This document shows, piece after piece, positions 11,055 to 23,275 of a DNA stretch of 64,000 nucleotides. The stretch comes from Molanna angustata (taxonomy: Eukaryota > Arthropoda > Insecta > Trichoptera > Molannidae). The stretch's first letter is position 1. Each line of letters starts with the position of its first letter. The notes below the pieces were generated by a model, which saw nothing but the letters and a program-made list of their open reading frames with translations, did no database searches and was not told where the DNA came from. The translations under genes were made by a program, and so were the position numbers. The DNA lies in assembly GCA_963576475.1 (NCBI GenBank), contig OY754968.1:12374107-12438106 (forward strand), read 5' to 3'.

Positions 11055-11445
11055 GGGATGGTTTCTGGATTTAAACTTTTTTCTTATTCTTCTTCTTCTT
11101 CGTGTATTTGGTCGTTTTACCTATGAAGGGGGAGTATCTTGGGACAAGAAGGTCTGATTGTCCCTCCATCTCTTCGCAGGTTTCTGGATTTAAACTTTTT
11201 TCTTCTTCTTCTTTATCATCTATTTGGTCATTTTACCTATTAAGGTGGACTAACCTGGGAGAAGAAGGTCCAATTTTCCTTCCATCTCTTCGCAGGTATC
11301 TGGATTTAAACTTATTTCTTCTTCTTCTTCGTGTATTTAGTCATTTTACCTATTATGGTAGAGCATCCTGGGAAAAGAAGGTTCTTTCATCTCTTCGCGG
11401 TTCTTCCAGGATGGTTTCTGGATTTAAACTTTTCTTAACCGACTG
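11055..11445. repeat. tandem repeat, about 116-120 bp period, about 3.3 units
   Basis: The phrase TTTCTGGATTTAAACTT recurs at about 11061, 11180, 11296 (as TATCTGG) and 11412. Each is followed by TTCTTCTTCTT, a GT(G/C)TATTTGGTC-like word, a GGGAGAAGAAGG-like word and CATCTCTTCGC. The 114-codon open frame over this block (11102-11446) follows from repeating one frame and is probably not a gene. Confidence 0.8.
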
Positions 11446-11454
11446 ATGGGAGGG

Positions 11455-11640
11455 ATGTAATGAAGGGAAGGGAGGCACTAAAGGGCCTGAAGGGACGGGA
11501 GGTATAAAACTGCCTGAAGGGACGGAAGGTACTGAAGGGCCTGATGGGAAGGGACGTAATGAGGGATTGAAGAGACGGGAGGTACTGAAGGGCCTGAAGG
11601 GACGGGAGGTACTGAAGGGTCTGAAGCGGCGGGTCCTGGA
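11455..11640. repeat. GAAGGG-rich minisatellite
   Basis: Variants of GGGAGGTACTGAAGGGCCTG are repeated about seven times with roughly 26-bp spacing. The strand is markedly G-rich compared with the AT-rich surroundings. Confidence 0.8.
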
Positions 11641-11644
11641 GTCT

Positions 11645-12415
11645 AATTCTTTTTCTTCTTAATTTTATGTAGACCTTTAGTGCAGTTTTTATACAAACTA
11701 TTTCCTATAGTCTTATTCATCTTCTTCTTCTTTTATGTATACATTTGGGTCATTTTTTTATAAAAATTATTTCTTTTAGTCTAATTATTCTTCTTCTTCA
11801 TTCAAGTAGGTACGTAGACTTTTGGGAGAGTTTTAATACAAACTATTTCCAATAGTCTTATTCATTTTCTTCTTCTTTTGTGTAGACCAAGGGTGAGTTT
11901 TTATACAAAATTTTCCTATAGTTTAATTATTATTCTTTTATATAGACCTTTGAATTATTTTTTATATTTACTATTTCCTATAGTCTAATTCATCTTCTTT
12001 TATGTAGACCTTTTTTCAGTTTTTACACAAACTATTTCTAATAGTCTAATTATTCTTCTTCTTCTTTTTTGTAGACCTTTGGGTGAGCTTTTATACATAC
12101 TATTTCCTATTGTCTAATTCATCTTTTATTATATAGACCTTATATTTCCTTTAGTCTTTTTCTTCGTTTTCTTATTTTATGTAGAACTTTGGTGAATTTT
12201 ACACAAACTATTTCCTATAGATTAATCTTCTTCTTCTTTTATGAAGACCTTTTGGTCAGTTTTTATACAATCTATTTCCAATAGTCCAATTCTTCTATTA
12301 TATGTATTTTTACTTATTTTATGTAGACAATTTTTCTTTTTTTATTATTTTATGTATTTTTCTCTTTTTTATTTAGACTTTTGGGTTAGTTTTAAGTCTA
12401 ATAGTCTATTGTGCA
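11645..12415. repeat. satellite-like array, about 75-bp period, about 10 degenerate units
   Basis: Units contain TATGTAGACCTTTGGG(T), CAGTTTTTATACAAACTATT, CCTATAGTCTAATT and TTCTTCTTCTT in that order. Unit length varies with the TTC tract. This is the third distinct tandem block in a row. Confidence 0.75.
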
Positions 12416-13100
12416 GAAATATTACTAACGATTTGCACACTTGATGAAAATACATATGTAAAAATGAATGGGATGTGGGATGTGACGATGTAACCTGCAC
12501 TAGAATCTTTTCAATACTTTTGTTTAATCAAATTTAAACCATTTATATCATCCTAATTTGAATAATTTTCAACACCTAATATTTAAAGAATGGGGGTTGT
12601 GACCATTACTGAACTCTTCACAACGTTTATATTCAAATTAAAAACTAATTACCTTAGTTTAAGTCTTCTTCTTCTTCGTTAATGTAGACTTTTGTGTCAA
12701 TTTTAAGTCTATTAGTCTAATTGTGCAAAAATATAATGCACCAATACTAGATCTTTTCAGTACCTTCGTTTGTTTAATCAAATTTTAACCACATTCCAAC
12801 ATCCAAAATTACTAAATTTTCAATAGGTACATATAACAATTTGTTTTCGATGATAATATTTAAAAATGGGGGTTGTGGCCAAACCAATCTCTTTACAACG
12901 TTGATAAACAGTCATATTTAAAACCATTTCGCATAGTCCATGCGTGCAGAAATTGTATATTATACTTCATTCACACTTTATAGCAATATATAAAAAAGAA
13001 TGGGTTGTGGCCATCACTTGAACATTTTACAATGCTTAAACTCAGTTAAATTTCAAACCACTTTTCATAGTCCGATATTGCAAAATAATTAGGTGACAAT
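12416..13100. repeat. longer-period (about 280 bp) degenerate tandem repeat
   Basis: TAGTCTAATTGTGCA-type words, CTTTTCAATACTTTTGTTTA, ATGGGGGTTGTG and CACAACGTT recur around 12400-12660 and 12700-12905. A third shorter version (GAATGGGTTGTGGCCATCAC) lies near 13000. Part of the 75-bp unit (TTAATGTAGACTTTTGTGTC) is embedded at about 12680. Confidence 0.6.
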
Positions 13101-15880
13101 ATTATAAAAACGATTGCTTTTTCTTTCGAAATTTTACATTCTTGGCCAACGGCGGGACATAAAAGCTAGTATATAATAAAATATAGATACAACCGTTAAT
13201 AACAGTATTAACAAAGTTATATTAAATTATAAATTATGTTTCAAACCTTTTTAAGGCCCTTCTTAGTAGGTACAATTAATTTGGTAAAATATTTGTTTGC
13301 TACAAAGAATAAGAGTAGCAAAAAAATAACAAATTAATTATCATTAATAATCTCCATAACAGATTTTATCATAAAACCTAATAAGTTTATGATTTAAAAG
13401 CACGAGGATATGCAAAAAAAAAACTATTTATTCCAAATTAAAACTTCAAAATTAAAGTTGATTTTGCACTTCGATTCTTTGTATATCTGGTCATCATTAA
13501 AACATCTGGACATTTTAACAAAGTAAAAAAAAAATCACGTAGAAGTGATAGCCTCGGTTTTTTTTAAATCGGTATAAAATAATATTTTTTTTAATACAAA
13601 AAACCCTTAAGGCACATATCGCCTCAATTCCCACCTAAAGCAATCCACACACGGTACACACAGTTATACAGAGTTTAGAAATAATAACATGTCGATGCCG
13701 CTACATTAATTCGGACCTTACCTTATTTCATCCCCGAAGCGGGCCCTAAATGGGTGGCCACTTCCCCGTACTGGCTATTGGGGGAGATGAGCAGGGAATT
13801 ACGGCAGGGCACCACGCCATTATGTTTAGTTTACAACCGCCGTACATATAATGTTAGGGCCTCTTTCGCTCTCTACGTACTTCGTAGCGTCGTAGCTCGC
13901 TGGGATACGCCGGGCGCTACGATGCTACGCCAAGCAACGGACATCAGGGTTATTTCACTTTTATTTCTGCGTTACGTTAACGGGTATTTTTACGAGTTTT
14001 ATATTGAATTTAACTACACATTATTGTCAGAAATTGTACCTATTAAAATACAAAATAAATATATTTATTAGAAAATAAATTAATTCAGACAAAAATATCA
14101 TCACAATATTTAGGAAAAGTGATTTAGAAAGTAATGTAGATGTTAAGATGGTCAATTAGCTGCACATATAAGTCTGCACCATGCAAAGCAGAATACTACA
14201 TATTAATGCATTGATATTTTTGTAATACTTTTAATATTTTAAGGATTTCATCAAGTAAACAATAAAACAATATTTTATGTATTATTATCATAGATATATT
14301 ATCGAAATTTAATGTTATATTAGTATTCAAAACTATTTTTGTGACATTTCACTTAATTAAAGTATCAACATGTAAATGAATGTGAGGTTAGGTTTCATCA
14401 AGACATTTATGCAAGAACTTATAAGGTATTTCTTTGGAATTATGAAACTAAAATACAGAGAGCCAACCTGTACGAAAAAGAAAACCCACGGGACAAATGC
14501 CCTGGTGTATCAAGAATACCTCAGGACAATATATAAAGAGTGGCTCGAGGGGGGAGGGGATGGTTAGGGGTGGGGTGTAGCGGGGAGACAATACGTTGTA
14601 TAGGTCCAAAGTAGAGACTTTACGACCGAGGGATTAACCCAAGTAACGAGATTCATTAATTTCTGTCGTTAAAATTTGTCGTTTGCGATTAATAAGACAC
14701 ACCCCCCTCCTCGTTCCTCACCCCGACCCTGGCTGTAATGTGAAGGAGAGTGAGAGAGAAGGAAGGACGAAACCCGGACCGGAGTGAGAAATTATACACC
14801 AGTAATGCGGTAATTGCACAGATTGTTATAAGGTGGCCGAAACTGGATGTTATCGCGTCCGTCTCAGACATTTAACACCATGATCGGTGCCCGTTGATAC
14901 TTTTTGCGTGCATATTCAGTTTTTAAAAAAAAGTATATTTTAAAAACAAATGATGAACATAGATGAAAATGGATCTAAAGAATTGATAGAATCTATAGTG
15001 GTGAAAACAAAGAAGTTGTAATTTTAATTTATTGGTTAAAATGTGCCACAAAGTATGAACAATTAGGTTTAAAAAAAAAGTTAAGTAGTATGAATAATTG
15101 GGTTTACTGTAAACTTTGTTTTTTTTTGTTTTAAAGAAGCACTATGTTTAAAGTATTATTAAATTTTATAAAAAGAATTCAAATGATTACAATATGTCGT
15201 GTAAAAGATGTTTATTAGATATAATTAAACAATTGTAGAGTTTTCGTGAAGAATTTTTTATTTATTTATTTACGCTGACACTCTTTTGTAAAAGAATGAT
15301 TAAATGATTGTTGCAATCCATATTTTTTGATATTGAATTTCAAGATGGCAATATCACATTTTATTATATCACAATCACTCTCATCACAAAAACTCTAATA
15401 GTAACTGTGTTAAAGAAAATGTCATTTTCTATTCTTTTGCCAAGATGTCAGTCATTCAAATTGTTTAGAACTTCTGATTCCGCTTCACACTTCTATGACT
15501 TTATTAGAACTTACTCAAATAGATTTAATGCTTAATGAATGAAAAATATAAGCAAAGACTAGCTAAATTCCAAAAATTGACCAAATTCATGTCGTTTAAC
15601 ATAGCTGAATTTTTATAAAAAATAACCTGTAGAAGCATATTTCCATTTTTCATCCATGTTTTTGGGAATTGTCACTTTGAAAGATAAATTGCAATAATTT
15701 TGTGTGACAAGAAGTGACAAGTGAAAAAAAGTTTAGTATGAATTTGAAGATCACTTCATGTGGATGTTTCGACTAGTGCACAGAAAAAAAAATCATTGTG
15801 AACCAGCAAAATAAGAAGCATCTGTTAGATCGTTTCTTATTACAGTCCACTTATACTATAACATTAATACCCATCACCTG
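13101..15880. other. mostly AT-rich non-coding DNA with GC-richer islands
   Basis: Islands at about 13700-13960 (GAAGCGGGCCCTAAATGGGT) and 14540-14880 stand out from the AT-rich background. They match none of the repeats seen elsewhere in the window. The frames over them (13754-14071, 14689-14871) have no domain. At about 15031-15056 the words AAAATGTGCCACAAAGTATG resemble the Penelope 3' terminus. Confidence 0.45.
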
Positions 15881-15884
15881 ATGT

Positions 15885-16241
15885 TTTCTACACAACCTAA
15901 ATGATTGCACAATGCCATTAAATCAAATAATACATGTTAGACAACTCTATATTAGAACAATAGTCATCCAACTACATAAAAACCCAGTAATATATAAACC
16001 ACAATACACCCTTACTTTTAATACAAGAAATAGACATTTGCTGCAACCGACTCATACACAGACTACTTTTGCCCAGAGACACTACACATTTTTAGCACCC
16101 AGAATATATAATATGATTATATCTGATATCTTGGACTTAGTACAGCCGAGTGGGCATAATTTTGGAAAGCTGGTTACTGATTGGTTGATTCGGAGAGGCA
16201 GGGAAGAGTCAGAGAGAGACTTGACGTTTGTCCTAAGATAA
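15885..16241 (+). pseudogene. CR1/Jockey-type LINE reverse transcriptase, C-terminal fragment
   Basis: The frame at 15912-16241 gives RNRHLLQPTHTQTTFAQRHY and FLAPRIYNMI. This resembles the thumb/C-terminal end of CR1/Jockey-clade reverse transcriptases, where a basic QRS/QRHY-like phrase and (G/A)PxxYN lie shortly before the stop. The palm domain with the FADD motif is absent, so this is a 5'-truncated insertion. The 3' untranslated part follows, with GTATTACCTC...GAGGTAATA (16499-16536) able to form a stem and an A-rich tail at 16600-16625. It differs from the LINE at 42239-47693 and is a separate family. Confidence 0.6.
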
Positions 16242-16626
16242 TTTTAATATAATTTACAATCAAAATCTTTTTCATACACCCTTTTACACATATCCACACA
16301 CCCTCACATTAACAAAAACACAAAGACACCTAATAATTTTTTTCATGCACCTACAATTGTATTTTATATGTACTTTTTATATTTTTTGTATGACTTAAAA
16401 TGTGTACTTTTGTACTTTATTATTTGTATTTTTTATATTTTTTTTGTGCCTTAGATATTAAGAATTCACGTAGCTGAAATTTATGCTTACTTATTGCCTA
16501 GTATTACCTCAGAACAGGCTTTGCCTAGTGAGGTAATAAATTCCATTTATATATTTCATGAACAATGTTTTATATTTTACTTTATATTGTATTATGGAAA
16601 TTAATAAATAAAAAAAAAAAAAAAAA
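16242..16626 (+). mobile_element. 3' untranslated end and A-tail of the truncated LINE
   Basis: The stem ATTACCTC/GAGGTAAT brackets AGAACAGGCTTTGCCTAGT near 16503-16533. AATAAATAAAAAAAAAA closes the element at about 16600-16625. Confidence 0.6.
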
Positions 16627-18029
16627 TATTTGTTGAAACATTTCAAATTTCTAAGATATAATCTTTCCTTAAAATATCATCTCATTTTGTATAGTTTCAA
16701 AAAATCTAAATTTAAAATCTTGCGCATGGGTCCAGTACATTTGATAATTGTACTATGGGTGTAATTTAAATCGGCGGCAGGCTCTAAGGGAGGATGGTGG
16801 GGTTAAGAGAGGTGTATGTAGCACCTCAACCCCCTCCCCTCGCTCCGCCGTAGACCGCACTTTGAGAAACTCACTTATAAGTGTCGTGCGGTCCAAGTGT
16901 CCGCCTTTATTTACACTATCGAGTAAATTAAACTCGTGTTTAAGTAGAAGGAAAGCGAGTCGAGAGTTACTTTGTAACTAATAAGAAGTACACAACGCTT
17001 GTGCAACAACAAATGTTTGCTCGCCCAGCTACACACTGATTGCGGCTGCCATGCTACTGTGTACTTACCTTCCTACACTATTTTATGGCCGGCCTCCTGG
17101 TCCGGTGGAAATTTATAATTAGTGTCGCGAGAAGTTCTTATGTGGGGGGCCCATCTCACTAATACGAGGATAAGGTATCGGGTTCCCTATTAATTCGCAA
17201 TTCGGGTAGCCGCTGCCCCTCGATGTCTCCATTATAATAAAACATTGATTAGCCAGAGATAACCTTAGAGGCAGGTCCATGATTGTGAATATTTCATGAG
17301 GCCGTGTAAATAACAAAGACAAAAGCGCTGCACTAAAAGACACTGTACTGTTCAAATAGAAAACTCGTGTAAGTTATTAACGTCCATTTCCTCTTGCCAC
17401 TAACTGTATCGCCACTAATAATTAATGCGGGGTCAATCACAAAGAAGATATTGCTTCTCTATTCAACTCCTCTAGATTCCCATATGTCTATTTCCCTTTC
17501 AACCTTTTGTACGCCACTATTTTCCAATAACAACAATATACACAGATAGTCTATATCGAAATCGGGTTATTGTGTACTCTTTATGCCATAGAATACGACC
17601 CATCTTCGTCTACCTTTACTACGGTACCTACTCCAAACCATTTTTTATTTATTTTTAATACGATTACAACACTATTTAACTTACTTTAATTTAATTTTAA
17701 TAAAATCTTTTTAAAAAAGGTCATTAGCATTTAAAAGAATTTGATATTTTTTTCGTTTTATCACAAAACAATATTCATGAATATTTTATTACAGTTACGT
17801 GAAGCATAAATTAAATGTGAAAATCTTGTGTGATGTTTAACTGCTATTACATTTTTTGGATCTAATATTTGATACATATTTTTGGTATTGTCATAGATTT
17901 TTTTCGAACGTTGTGATGATCTAATTTATAGAACTTTTTAAAACTTATCATTGCTTACGCAGACCGAAACAAATTTTTGTCTATAAAATGACTATATAAG
18001 TCTGAGACTATATAAAATGTTTTTAGACG
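16627..18029. other. unique-looking non-coding DNA with a GC-richer island
   Basis: At 16750-17360 composition rises and contains no repeat recognised elsewhere in the window. Mixed runs such as GCCCATCTCACTAATACGAG (17149-17168) and CAATTCGGGTAGCCGCTGCC have the look of conserved non-coding or promoter-proximal DNA, but this cannot be tested here. 17630-18029 is AT-rich. Confidence 0.4.
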
Positions 18030-18700
18030 AGCGATCTTTTATAGCTTTAATTAGGCTGTTGGTCTTTCTTCTTCTTTTCCTCAATGCTGAGGGTCGTGAT
18101 CTATGGTGCCGCCAATGGACAGAACGAGTCGCCTTCAATCCTCTCTGCCCTCCGCAGCTCGCACCGCCGAATAATCATCCCGGTCATCTCCTTAATTTGG
18201 TCACACATTCGCGCAGGAGATCTGCCTCTACTTCTTTTGCCTGGTACACTTCCTTTGATAATACTTTTTTACTGGCGATGTGACCAAAGAAGCTTAATAC
18301 CCGGCGGCTGCATACTGTAGACAATCTTTCTATTACGTTGAGCTCTTAAATAACCAAGTAATTCGTTTTTCTTGCAGGCTACGGAATCCTCAGCATGCGA
18401 CGCCAACAACACATTTCAAATGCGTTAATTCTGGCACGATCACGGCACTTATTGTCCGAGTTTCGGCTGCATATAGAGATATTTGGAAAATGAGAGTTCT
18501 GAAGATTTTAATTTTGGTGGAGTTGAAAATATCTCGAACTTTCCAGATCTTGTTCAGACGTGTTATAGCATTTTTGGCTGTAGGTATGTGAAGTTTTTTA
18601 TAAAATGTATACTTATTTAATGGGTTGGTTGAATGTCTTGATGTAATTAATTCAAGAGGGAAATAAAAATGACAGAATCGAATGTAAAACATTGTCTGGT
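18030..18700 (-). pseudogene. decayed LINE reverse transcriptase, C-terminal part
   Basis: The minus frame 18692-18390 includes NAITRLNKIWKVRDIFNSTK, IKIFRTLIFQISLYAAETRT and ELTHLKC. This is the pattern of the region after the catalytic palm in many insect LINEs (KxKLFRTLVFPxxxYGxExWT...). Below 18390 other frames give GRSPARMCDQIKEMTG-like residues before stops. Several frames are used, so there are indels. The catalytic region is missing. The clade cannot be fixed beyond RTE/L1-like endonuclease-type LINEs. Confidence 0.55.
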
Positions 18701-20275
18701 CCCGTGAGAGCAGATAGGAAGAGAAAGTAAGACAGTTGTGGTGTTATACCTATAGGTAGGAGTATGTATGAATATAAAGTACACTTCCCACCCACATAAA
18801 ATGGTCGTTTTCTAACACCCGACCATTTAGGAACGATAGAAAATGGTTCTTGAATATTAAGAAGTTGTAAAAAAGGCAGCGTCATATTGTATAAATTCCA
18901 CTCGAATGTGGCAAGAATTGATAAGGCTAGGGAGAAGGTTTCTATTGGTTAAATTTATCGCTGTTTTGGGTTTTTATTGTTCGGTTTTATGGCTCCTGCA
19001 TTGTATACGTGTGTGCCCGCTCGCGATCCGCTTCGTAAACAACCTGGAAAAGCTATTGAAATGCGAAAATGTTACACTACATTCGCCGAATTTATATCGA
19101 GATCGACCCCATTAATATTAACAAATGCCTTTATGTGTCACCGCCCGCGGCGCATTCTCCCGTAAAATAAAACTCATTAAACTGTCTTCCTTTAAATTAT
19201 ATTAGGAAATTTTCCAAATGAATACCGGGTAACGAGACGGGGGGGGAGGGGGGAAATTCTACACCACCCCCCACCACTGGCCATATCGCCCATGTAGCGG
19301 ATAAAATAATGTCCGAGGCTTCTTTTTCTCTTATTACATTCCAGAGTGGGAGTGAGAGGGAAGGATATTATATGTGTTATATCGGCGGAGTCCGGCAGGG
19401 GGGGCGGGGGGGGGGGTGGGGGACTATGCTGACCCTTCGAGTCATAATGTACAGTCCGTTTATGTTCACTCGCTCCATTCTCGGGTGTGCCTCGCGCCTC
19501 CCGTCGTTCCGCCGCACCGAGGAAAAGTTGATGCCGCTAATGTACGTCCATGCATGAAATGCTTATTATACACCGCACGTTCTACGGCTCTCCACTTGTA
19601 GGCGGGTGAGCAGCTCAGCTCGGTTCCCGCTCTATGTCCGCCCTATGTACAGCTGCAGTGGGAAAGGGAAAGAAAACTGAATAGCGAAAAATTGTTCCTT
19701 GTTCTGTCCAGCGCGGTGCGGCGCGAGTACAGTAGTGCGCGGAACGGCGTAGGTCGGTCGGTTTAATATATGGCCGGGGTATTTCCAAGTCATATATTAT
19801 AGCGGTGTATGCTTCATACATATTGCGGAGATCTTGTCTGATGGGAACAAATGGGAAGGAAAATTTTGGCGGTGAAATTCATTCAAATGGAAGGAAAAAC
19901 CTTAAGAAAAATGGAACGCCATTTTTCGCCGCTGACAGTTTGACTAGTCGCTTATAAATATGCTAATATTTATGTTTTGGCAATACCCATGATCTCTTGT
20001 TCTTTAAGAATAATGTTAGAAGGATAAATTTATTTTATAAAACCGAATAATGTTCAAACACTGCCATTCGCTATTTTAGAATTTCAAATAAATTTATTTT
20101 TTATAATTCATATATTTCTATTTCATAGGTATATGTATGTATGAATGTGATATAAGAATCTCAAATCAAAGCAAAATCTTAAAATTAGATTTTGTGTAAT
20201 TCAAAGAATTTAGTAAATAGTAGGTAAATTTATATTCGAATGCAAATCTTACTATACATTTTTTTGACAAATTTT
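18701..20275. other. non-coding DNA with GC-rich island at about 18950-19860
   Basis: The island holds poly-G runs (19230-19250, 19397-19425) and words such as CACCGCCCGCGGCGCATTCT. It is the most GC-rich part of the window. The frames at 19309-19601 and 19615-19821 look like composition artefacts (Gly/Arg/Pro-rich, overlapping). It might be a promoter region or CpG-like island of an unseen gene, but nothing confirms this. Confidence 0.4.
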
Positions 20276-20410
20276 CAACATCTTAATAGAGACGAAGCTG
20301 GAATACCTACAGGGCTTACGATCTGTCATCGGCTGGTTAACGTGATCACTTTATGCGCTTGCGCAACGTTCACTAAATATGCCTTCTAATTGAGTTCCCT
20401 TATCAATGCG
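20276..20410 (+). repeat. MITE-like repeat copy 4
   Basis: AACATCTTAATAGAGACGAA, ACCTACAGGGCTTACGATCT, GTCATCGGCTGGTTAACGTG and GCCTTCTAATTGAGTTCCCT follow the same order as at 8499-8664, with an internal deletion of the GAACCAGGAACTC part. Confidence 0.6.
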
Positions 20411-21169
20411 CATATGCAATTTAAAAAAAAATATTCCTTTAACATTATTTTGAGTATAACTATTGGATAAATATTATTTAGATACCCAAACATGATTTGC
20501 TTCAGAGCTCTTTGAAACAATTTTGTGAGACAAACGCACATATAGGATATTAATGTTAAATAAATGCATTACAATTTTTATCATGTTTCTTTAAACTAGA
20601 AAAATAAGGATTTCCTATTTTAAATTTAATTGTAGTTTTTCTGTTCGTCACCGAGTAGGAAGTATAATAGTTATGTATGTATGTATAGTAGTGTGGGATG
20701 AATAATACAAAAGGCTCTCCACATTCTTACCTTAACAAAGCTTTCATCTCTCCTAGTTAAATTTTTCCAACAGAATTTTTCCCCCTCGTTACATTATATG
20801 GCGCACTACAGAGTGTCCATGTTTTGTGTTCCGCCATTTTCTCTTATTTAGAACATGTAATAACATCAAATTAACGTGCGCCTTTCACATATTTACATTA
20901 TAGTTAGGTGAAACCCAACAGTAAATATAACCACACAATGGTAGGTACATAATGTAGGTATATCATCAAATAGAGTATCTCAACCATTAAGTCCGTTTCA
21001 TAATTATGTACTTTCCTATTCAGTCACAAATATATTTTAACACACAACATTCCTGTTGTTATTTTCTAGACGTTTTATGCTACATGTAACCTGCTGACCA
21101 ATTATGAAAACTAATTTCCTTTATTTATAATATTGAATTCGTTTGGGGAGAAAAGGCTATTCATTTTAG

Positions 21170-21430
21170 GATTTTAAGCCTTAAACGTCTAGTTTTTTAG
21201 TTAAGATTTTTAGGATTTTAAGCCTTAAACGTCTAGTTTAATTTAAGTGTCTGTCAATTTAATATTTAATTTAATGTAATTTAATGTTTAGTTTAATTCT
21301 AACTTATTGTTTAATTTAATTGTATATCAATTTAATGTTTAATTTAATTAATTTAATGTAAAGCGCCCTTGAGGTGATTTTCCACGAAAACGGCGCTATA
21401 CAAGTCATCCAACTATAATAATAATAATTT
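21170..21430. repeat. short direct repeat followed by an AGCGC-type retroposon tail
   Basis: TAGGATTTTAAGCCTTAAAC followed by GTCTAGTTT is repeated twice (about 21169-21198 and 21210-21240). AT-rich TTTAATTTAATG words follow, then TAAAGCGCCCTTGAGGTGAT, AAAACGGCGCTATACAAGTC and an (ATA)n tail at about 21413-21428. AAGCGCC...GGCGCTATA before a TAA/ATA tail is a widespread retroposon 3' end. Confidence 0.5.
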
Positions 21431-21821
21431 GACCAAGGCGACGTTCTGGTCATTATAGAAATAGGTGCATACTTTTTTTGCTTACTAAGGTGTTCTCGTG
21501 ACGTTCCGATTATTTTTGTCGCTTGATAAAATAAGCCTCCCAATGTGCATTATATTATTTTATATTATGTACAAAAAGATAGGTTATAAATAAATAAAAT
21601 AAATAAATATATTAACTGCAAATAGTGCGAGAGTCTAATGGAGCATCTCCACAATAGCTTAGTGCCATTCATAATTTCCAATAAGCTTTCGTGCGTTCAA
21701 TTAACTAGAGATGTCGCTGTAATATTTTTTAATGTTGTGTTTTTACTTGTAACATTAAACTAAACTTAAAATAAAGTGAGGCAAAATATTTTCAATTAGA
21801 AACAATATTGCACAAAGTATG

Positions 21822-22370
21822 TTAATTACTAGTTGCATGTAACACATGAGATCTAACTGTCGATAGCGATAGTATGCATAGTTGAAGAATAAGTACCTGG
21901 CTGGAACAGAAACTCAATATTCTGAGTATAAAAGTATTGTGGGTCTAAAATTTTCTATATTTTCAAATTTTGGGTTTTGTGCATCAAGCGGATCAAAAGT
22001 TTTAAGGAAGGGGTGGAGGGGGGACATACACAAATACAAAAACAAATACATATTCTAATTCGAATTGTGAGTTCATCCGTTTGTTTAACGTTTTTCAGTA
22101 CATTGCATAATTAATGTTGCGAAGCCTTTAAGTTGGTGTTTTTTGCTTGCAAATAGTCCACTACGCCATACTAAATGTTCCTTCTTTCATAGTACCCGCA
22201 TTTTCGCTTAAAACTGCCGATGTATTAAGAGATATAAATTCACTAGAACAAATCGACAGTTGGAGATTGTCAAGTTTTTTAGGTTGGGTTGTAGAATTGA
22301 CAAAATTAAAATTTTCTACTAAGTACATATATGAGTTTTGGTGCAACAAAAAATTTTAAATAAGTTCCAA
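21822..22370 (+). repeat. dispersed repeat family A, copy 1 (internally deleted)
   Basis: It starts CTAGTTGCATGTAACACATG AGATCTAACTGTCGATAGCG and continues to GGATCAAAAGTTTTAAGG, CCTTTAAGTTGGTGTTTTTT and AACAAATCGACAGTTGGA. The same order, with a longer middle, is found on the minus strand at 33245-31925 and in part on the plus strand at 34345-35290. No coding frame was recognised. Confidence 0.65.
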
Positions 22371-23150
22371 ATGTGCTCACGTTGTTCCAAGTCACCCGGT
22401 TTAAAAAATAAGGATAAAATATGATGGCGGTTTATCCATCTCTTAGCCCTTCATCCATCTCTCGGCAAGTCCCGCCCACCACCAAGGAGGAGGGAAACTG
22501 TCTGGATGCTTTGCCGCCTATTGCCATTCCTTGCCTTGCCTTTCCTAGCCCTTGCCTCCCATAGACTGCCTGCTACTTGCCCAACGAAATGATGGAGAAC
22601 AGGATCCATCCATCATTTCGGATTCCAGCCGCTTAGTAAACCTTCATGTTTTATTCGGACAGCTATGCATCTTCTTTTAAAATATCAATTTGTATTACGC
22701 TGGATTTTGTATATTTGGGATTTAGGTGAAAATTGAAACGCATTATTTAAATATAAAAATAAAGATTTTTAGTAATTTGATCATGGAATTTACGGTCATG
22801 TTACAATAATTATTGTAAGAAACAATTTATATTTGTGATGTATTTTCATTCATTTAATAAATTTAAATATACCTTACAAAAATAATGACTGCTCCCAAAA
22901 TAATACAAGGACTATCCCTATATATTGGAGAGTGGAAACACTAACTGACAGCAAAACGTAGGAGAATATCGATGGTATGGAAATGTACTGCGTACATGTA
23001 TGTGTGTACTTCCATTGCGACTTTTTTGTTGTTGTCAAACCATTTCTGGAAAAAAATCATGTTTATTATAAATGAAATTAGATAAACCACATTCTACCAT
23101 TGTTATTTTTTCGCCTTTTTTATGAAGCATAAAATTTTATGTAATTTATT
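22371..23150. other. unique-looking DNA with GC-richer patch and a small hairpin
   Basis: At 22430-22640, CGAAATGATGGA and TCCATCCATCATTTCG form an imperfect hairpin, and pyrimidine-rich GCCTTGCC words repeat. The remainder is AT-rich. Confidence 0.4.
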
Positions 23151-23154
23151 TTAT

Positions 23155-23275
23155 TTTTTATTGCTTCTCGGGAAATATCAAATCACATGTACTAATATTA
23201 ATTTTATATGCACCCAATAACAATTTGCCACATTCTGGAGATACAGATTAAATACACTTTTAAAGACTGTATAAC
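23155..23275 (-). mobile_element. tRNA-derived SINE, 3' half
   Basis: TGCTTCTCGGGAAATATCAA, TTTATATGCACCCAATAACA and ATTTGCCACATTCTGGAGAT are the complement of the SINE 3' half at 24800-24904. Confidence 0.6.

Noticed and set aside
11102..11446. 114-codon protein gene
   Set aside because: The frame is a by-product of the 116-bp tandem repeat; residues repeat with the DNA unit and no domain is seen.
13754..14071. 105-codon ORF in a GC-richer island
   Set aside because: No recognisable motif; the second half runs into AT-rich filler. Kept only as part of a unique island.
15912..16241. Independent small host gene
   Set aside because: The end of the frame, the stem-loop and the A-tail together fit the 3' end of a truncated LINE.
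18017..18320. Two overlapping plus-strand ORFs with a hydrophobic start
   Set aside because: The complementary strand carries a decayed LINE reverse transcriptase that explains the region better.
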